DNA of 9,658 nucleotides from JAAZMI01 sp050942615 (lineage in GTDB: Bacteria > Bacillota > Dethiobacteria > DTU022 > UBA8154): the NCBI GenBank assembly GCA_050942615.1, contig JBMNNQ010000052.1, positions 1 through 9,658 on the forward strand. Reading direction: 5' to 3'. Positions 6,230-9,658 of the stretch are shown here, one piece after another. The stretch's first letter is position 1. Each line of letters begins with the position of its first letter. Below the pieces are notes generated by a model. The model was not told the DNA's origin. It saw nothing but the letters and a program-made list of their open reading frames with translations, and did not search any database. The position numbers and the translations under genes were made by a program.

Positions 6230-8143
6230 TTATTTTTCACGGAAAGCTACCTTTACCAGATAAACCCCTTCGCTAAACCATTTTTCCATATCAAAACCTG
6301 CTTTTTCAAGAACCCGCAGGATCTGGACATTATTGGGCAGGACCAGGGCTGTAAACCCCAGTACACCCTGCTTTTTGGCCAGGTTGGCCATATAAGACAT
6401 AATTTCGGAACCAATGCCCATATTTTGGTAATCATCCCTGATCACCAGGGATACTTCGGCCGTGCGGTGGCCTTCACTGATCACATACTGCCCCACACCG
6501 ATCACTTTTTCCCTGTTTTTTTCCTGCAGCAGGGCGAGGATAACCATTTCCTTGGTGTAATCGATCACCACAAAAAGATCCTGCAATATTTCATGTGGCA
6601 TGTCCCGGCGCCGCGTAATAAACCTTTTATGCATGGTTTCTTCAGATAGGGAATAAATAAAATTTTTTACCAGGGGTTCATCGCTTATTTTTACAGGGCG
6701 CAGTTGAAATGTAAAGCCATCTTTTGTTGTGCGATATGTTTCAAGTTCTCCCGGATAGACGCCCCCCTTGCCGGGTATAAAGGCCTGGTCCGGATAAATA
6801 AACAGTAGTTCCTTGGCGGCGGCAATGAGCCCCGGGCGAAAATCAGGATGGGCAATAGCAATCAGGGACATGGCCCGTTCCCGGACGTTCTTCCCAAAAA
6901 GGTAGGCGATGCCGTATTCTGTAATGACATAATGAATATCACCGCGGGTCAGGGTTACACCGGCGCCTTCCTGCAGCAAAGGTACAATCCGTGACACCCG
7001 GCCCTCTTTTGCCGTGGATGGCAGCGCTAAAATTGTTTTGCCGCCCTGAGCCAGTACCGCCCCGCGCATGAAGTCTGCCTGTCCGCCTATCCCGGACATA
7101 AATCTTTTTCCCAGCGATTCTGCAGAAGCCTGCCCGGTCAGATCTATTTCCAGGGCACTGTTGATGGCGACCATATTTTTATTCCTGGCTATCACTGCAG
7201 GGTTGTTGGTATAGTCAATTGCCCGAAACGCTACACTGGGGTTATCATGAAGAAAGTCATAGGTCGATTTTTTACCCATACAGAAGGTAGCCACCGTTTT
7301 ACCGCGATCAATATTTTTACAGGAATTATCAATAACGCCCTTCTTGATCAGGTCTACAATGCCATCATTCAATAATTCGGTGTGCACACCTAAATGCTTT
7401 TTGTTTTCCAGCCGTTTTAAAATTGCATTGGGAATATTGCCGTAACCCACCTGGATAGTGTCCCCATCCTCGATTAACTGGGAAACATGATTGCCAATTC
7501 TCCAGGCAACATCATCCCCGCCCCGTGCTTCATACTCCAAAAGCGGTTCGTCATGATGAATTAGGTAGTCTACATCCTGAACGTGGACAAAGGTATCACC
7601 ATGCACCCGGGGCATATGTGCGTTCACCTGGGCGATTACTAAAGCGGCATTTTCAACAGCAGCCTTGACGATGTCGACACTGATGCCCAAGCTGAGATAG
7701 CCGTGTTCGTCCGGCAGGGTGGTCTGCACCAATGCCACATCAACCTGAACCAGCTTGCGGTTAAACAGTGCGGGTATTTCAGAGGCAAATACCGGGGTAT
7801 AGTCGGCCATCCCCTTGTTGACGGTTTCCCTGGCAATTCTTTCAATGAAGAAGGTGTTCAACCGAAAATTATGTTTGAATTTGGGGCTGGCATAGGGCAC
7901 CACCCCAAAGGTCCAGACCTGCAAAATTTCTGCATCCAAAAAGGCTTTGGGTTCTGATTCCACGTAACTGATCAGGGTTTGCAGCAGATGTTGCGGTTCA
8001 CCGCAACCTGAACCAATAAAGATTCTGTTGCCTGCATGAATATTTTTAAAGATCTCCTTTTCCGGGGCAAACTTTTCCGGATACTTTAATTTAATACCTT
8101 CCAAGCTGACTTTTCTTTCACCGGAATCTGGTTGCACATCCAT
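6230..8143 (-). CDS. Acetyl-CoA hydrolase/CoA-transferase fused to a C-terminal GNAT acetyltransferase domain
   Basis: 637 residues. Residues about 15-450 form a class I-like CoA-transferase (acetyl-CoA hydrolase/4-hydroxybutyrate CoA-transferase family). Features are GSGCGEP (45-51), LPDEHGYLSLG (144-154), GYGNIPNAIL (234-243), HTE256LLNDG with the expected catalytic glutamate that carries CoA as a thioester, and the GIGGQADFMRGA (351-362) and EYGIAYLFGK (409-418) segments. The family moves CoA between short carboxylates such as acetate, butyrate or succinate in the cytoplasm. Residues about 479-637 are a GNAT domain with acetyl-CoA loop QNMGIGSE (573-580). This bifunctional arrangement is a known architecture. 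The GNAT domain might modify a protein lysine or sense acetyl-CoA; its target is unknown. AAAGGA lies 5 nt before the ATG. First gene of a probable two-gene unit with the lipoprotein hydrolase, and divergent from cobS. Confidence 0.93.
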   Translation of the reverse strand: MDVQPDSGERKVSLEGIKLKYPEKFAPEKEIFKNIHAGNRIFIGSGCGEPQHLLQTLISYVESEPKAFLDAEILQVWTFGVVPYASPKFKHNFRLNTFFIERIARETVNKGMADYTPVFASEIPALFNRKLVQVDVALVQTTLPDEHGYLSLGISVDIVKAAVENAALVIAQVNAHMPRVHGDTFVHVQDVDYLIHHDEPLLEYEARGGDDVAWRIGNHVSQLIEDGDTIQVGYGNIPNAILKRLENKKHLGVHTELLNDGIVDLIKKGVIDNSCKNIDRGKTVATFCMGKKSTYDFLHDNPSVAFRAIDYTNNPAVIARNKNMVAINSALEIDLTGQASAESLGKRFMSGIGGQADFMRGAVLAQGGKTILALPSTAKEGRVSRIVPLLQEGAGVTLTRGDIHYVITEYGIAYLFGKNVRERAMSLIAIAHPDFRPGLIAAAKELLFIYPDQAFIPGKGGVYPGELETYRTTKDGFTFQLRPVKISDEPLVKNFIYSLSEETMHKRFITRRRDMPHEILQDLFVVIDYTKEMVILALLQEKNREKVIGVGQYVISEGHRTAEVSLVIRDDYQNMGIGSEIMSYMANLAKKQGVLGFTALVLPNNVQILRVLEKAGFDMEKWFSEGVYLVKVAFREK

Positions 8144-8148
8144 GGCAA

Positions 8149-8154
8149 TCCTTT
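8149..8154 (-). promoter_or_regulatory. Ribosome binding site of the CoA-transferase/GNAT gene
   Basis: AAAGGA read on the minus strand, 5 nt before the ATG at 8143. It lies just downstream of the leader hairpin at 8170-8188. Confidence 0.65.
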
Positions 8155-8169
8155 CTTTCTTTTATTTTA

Positions 8170-8188
8170 CCCGGTTCTTTAAACCGGG
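8170..8188 (-). promoter_or_regulatory. Leader hairpin upstream of the CoA-transferase/GNAT gene
   Basis: Perfect 7-bp stem, cccggtt (8170-8176) with aaccggg (8182-8188), and a 5-nt loop. On the minus strand it sits about 15 nt before the ribosome site and is followed by A-rich, not T-rich, sequence. It is therefore not a standard terminator; it could stabilise the 5' end of the transcript. Function unproven. Confidence 0.4.
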
Positions 8189-8297
8189 ATCCAGCCTTTT
8201 AAATACTACGCTGTTTTAGGTACCTGTTTTGCACCTCGTTGCTGGTCATTGCTTAAAACGGTGAACTTTGTTAAACTATTTGATGTTACGTTATGTT

Positions 8298-8327
8298 TGC
8301 ATATTTATGCAGAAATCTTTTAAAAGA
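8298..8327. promoter_or_regulatory. Two perfect palindromes in the divergent intergenic region
   Basis: tgcata-tt-tatgca (8298-8311) is a perfect 6+6 inverted repeat. tctttt-aaaaga (8316-8327) is a perfect 12-bp palindrome 4 bp further on. They lie between the divergent CoA-transferase and cobS starts, 39-68 bp before cobS. The location suits operator sites, but AT-rich DNA gives short palindromes by chance. No clear promoter could be assigned to either gene in 8144-8365. Confidence 0.35.
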
Positions 8328-8352
8328 AAGTCTTTAAACATAAATTATAAAA

Positions 8353-8357
8353 TGAGG
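8353..8357 (+). promoter_or_regulatory. Ribosome binding site of cobS
   Basis: TGAGG, 8 nt before the ATG at 8366. It supports the annotated start, which also gives the conventional cobS N-terminus. Confidence 0.55.
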
Positions 8358-8365
8358 CTTCCCAA

Positions 8366-9115
8366 ATGCACCCTTTTTTTGCCGCTTTATCTTTTTTGAC
8401 CAAAATTCCTGTCCCCGGCCCCAACAGGATTACCACGGACAACCTGGTCCGGGGTTCTGCTTATTATCCTTTGGTGGGAGCCCTTTTAGGGGGAATTTTA
8501 TGGCTTTTTTCGTACCTGCTTAGCTTCCTTTGCGGACCTGCTTCCCTGCCGGCTGCCGCCCTGCTCTTGACATTGTGGGTATTTTTAACCGGGGCGCTGC
8601 ACCTGGATGGCCTGGCCGATACCTTTGACGGTTTGGCCGGCGGCCTGACCAAGGAAGATCGCCTGCGGATTATGCAGGATAGCTCTGCGGGCTCCTTTGG
8701 AGTGGTTGCCGTAGTTTTAACGCTATTGTTAAAGTTCAGTTTTTTACAACAGCTACAGGGCGAGCGCCTATTAATAGCTCTACTGTACAGCCCGCTGCTG
8801 AGCCGCTGGTCCATGGTCGTGCTCATGTACTTTACCCCCTATGCCCGCAAAACTGCAAGTTTAGGCAAACCGTTTGTAGAGCTCATCGGCAAAAACCAGC
8901 TGGCCTTGGCTTCTGCCCTGACCGCAGCCGCCGGTTTCCTTTATCCCCAGACTTTTTTCCTGACCTTGTTACCGCCTGTAATTTTATTAGCAGCCCTGCT
9001 GCGGTGGTTGTTTCTGCAAAAAATTGGGGGGATTACCGGGGATTGCCTGGGTGCAACCAATGAACTTTTAGAACTGGCCGTCCTTTTACTGCTTTTGCTG
9101 CCCCGGACATATTAA
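8366..9115 (+). CDS. cobS: Adenosylcobinamide-GDP ribazoletransferase (cobalamin synthase)
   Basis: 249 residues, normal for CobS (CobV in aerobes). This integral membrane enzyme joins adenosylcobinamide-GDP to alpha-ribazole (or its phosphate) in the last assembly steps of cobamides. The diagnostic segments are all present: F10-L-T-K-I-P-V-P near the start, GALHLDGLADTFDG (76-89, metal-binding acidic motif), MQDSSAGSFG (103-112) and GGITGDCLGATNEL (221-234). Several hydrophobic helices lie between them (about 35-57, 60-78, 112-130, 135-155, 178-216, 234-246). It stands apart from cobU, cobT and cobC partners, which are not in the window. No cobalamin riboswitch was recognised in the 222-bp leader. 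The following gene starts 62 bp later with no terminator in between, so read-through is possible. Confidence 0.95.
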   Translation: MHPFFAALSFLTKIPVPGPNRITTDNLVRGSAYYPLVGALLGGILWLFSYLLSFLCGPASLPAAALLLTLWVFLTGALHLDGLADTFDGLAGGLTKEDRLRIMQDSSAGSFGVVAVVLTLLLKFSFLQQLQGERLLIALLYSPLLSRWSMVVLMYFTPYARKTASLGKPFVELIGKNQLALASALTAAAGFLYPQTFFLTLLPPVILLAALLRWLFLQKIGGITGDCLGATNELLELAVLLLLLLPRTY

Positions 9116-9164
9116 ATATATCTGTAATGGTCAAAATAACAAGAGATAAACGCCGGTAAAAATC

Positions 9165-9171
9165 AGGGGGG
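9165..9171 (+). promoter_or_regulatory. Ribosome binding site deciding the TTG start of the protease gene
   Basis: AGGGGGG, 6 nt before TTG at 9178. The strong match and good spacing favour this non-ATG start over the first in-frame ATG, which falls after the membrane anchor. Confidence 0.7.
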
Positions 9172-9177
9172 ATTAGC

Positions 9178-9658
9178 TTGCAAAATTTTCAACTGTTCTG
9201 GATTGTAATCATCATTTTTGCCTTGTTACCCCTTTTAAAACAGTACCGTCTGAACATGATCCGTTTCAGGGTACTGCGTTCCCTGCAAAAAAAAAGAAAG
9301 TCACAAATTATTACGTTGATCCACCGCCAGGAATTTTTCAGCTTTCTGGGCATCCCTTTTTCACGTTTTATCAACATTGAAGATTCCGAGCAGATCTTGC
9401 GGGCCATCCGCCTGACACCCGATCAGGTGCCGATCGATCTTGTTTTGCATACGCCCGGCGGGCTGGTTTTGGCTGCTGAACAGATTGCAGCTGCACTGCA
9501 AAAACATGCAGCCCGTGTTACTGTTTTTGTGCCCCATTATGCCATGTCCGGGGGAACAATGATTGCCTTGGCCGCCGATGAAATTGTGATGGATGAAAAC
9601 GCCGTCTTAGGCCCTGTCGATCCCCAAATCGGAAACTACCCGGCCGTATCCATCCTAA
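9178..9658 (+). CDS. SDH-family (ClpP-fold) membrane serine protease, 3' end outside window
   Basis: 160 residues are visible from a TTG start with a strong ribosome site; the frame is still open at the window edge. Residues 6-20 form one hydrophobic anchor, followed by a basic stretch (KQYR...KKRK, 21-41). The ClpP/crotonase-like domain then shows HTPGG (91-95), the nucleophile Ser124 in HYAMSGGTMIA (120-130), AADEIVMDENAVLGPVDPQIG (132-152). These are hallmarks of the SDH-type serine proteinase family (PF01972), found in archaea and many Firmicutes and related to SppA/ClpP. They are presumed membrane-associated peptidases with poorly known substrates. The expected C-terminal catalytic partners lie outside the window. 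It may be co-transcribed with cobS (62-bp gap, no terminator), though no functional link is evident. Confidence 0.87.
   Translation, partial: MQNFQLFWIVIIIFALLPLLKQYRLNMIRFRVLRSLQKKRKSQIITLIHRQEFFSFLGIPFSRFINIEDSEQILRAIRLTPDQVPIDLVLHTPGGLVLAAEQIAAALQKHAARVTVFVPHYAMSGGTMIALAADEIVMDENAVLGPVDPQIGNYPAVSIL

Noticed and set aside
8346..8351. TATAAA as the -10 element of a cobS promoter
   Set aside because: Transcription would begin about where the ribosome site lies (8353-8357), leaving no usable leader, and there is no -35 element at the right distance.
8144..8365. Cobalamin riboswitch upstream of cobS
   Set aside because: No conserved B12-box-like segment or the expected multi-stem layout was recognised by eye. 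A covariance-model search would settle it.

Overview
The window looks like chromosomal DNA from an anaerobic, spore-former-type Firmicute, probably a clostridial relative of the Peptococcaceae/Desulfotomaculum group. This is inferred from gene content: a tungsten/molybdenum aldehyde:ferredoxin oxidoreductase family enzyme, an Amj-type lipid II flippase, cobamide synthesis (cobS), an SDH-family membrane serine protease, a CoA-transferase fused to a GNAT domain, strong purine-rich ribosome binding sites and GTG/TTG starts. The exact genus cannot be read from the sequence. No tRNA, rRNA, CRISPR array, insertion sequence or phage gene was seen.

Layout. 1-422 (+) is the 3' end of a membrane glycosyltransferase of the GT39/ArnT type. 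423-669 has no intact gene, but its minus strand holds what looks like a decayed C-terminal coding fragment (436-651). 670-1506 (+) is amj (lipid II flippase). It is followed after 19 bp by an AOR-family oxidoreductase (1526-3379, +), and the pair ends at a strong intrinsic terminator (3438-3474). Converging on it is a polytopic ion-transporter-like permease (3489-4892, -). An AT-rich gap (4893-5290) contains a hairpin and related repeats, a weak promoter candidate for the permease, and a terminator candidate for the genes to its right. A second minus-strand unit then reads right to left: a CoA-transferase/GNAT fusion (8143-6230), then a lipoprotein metallo-beta-lactamase-fold hydrolase (6160-5291), 69 bp apart. 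The divergent gap 8144-8365 has a leader hairpin and two perfect palindromes. cobS (8366-9115, +) and a truncated SDH-family serine protease (9178-window end, +) finish the window.

How the genes fit together. There is no single obvious pathway. Two envelope functions (glycosyltransferase, Amj) lie at the left. Carboxylate/aldehyde/acyl-CoA chemistry lies in the middle: AOR interconverts aldehydes and acids, the CoA-transferase interconverts acids and acyl-CoAs, and the permease is of a fold that often carries organic anions. That grouping is suggestive but unproven, because the genes are on opposite strands and in separate transcription units.

I did not find a convincing undescribed multi-gene system. 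The most useful leads are a 10-bp inverted repeat that could mask the ribosome binding site of the lipoprotein hydrolase gene, the minus-strand gene remnant at 436-651, the amj-AOR pairing, and the AOR protein's altered pterin motifs.
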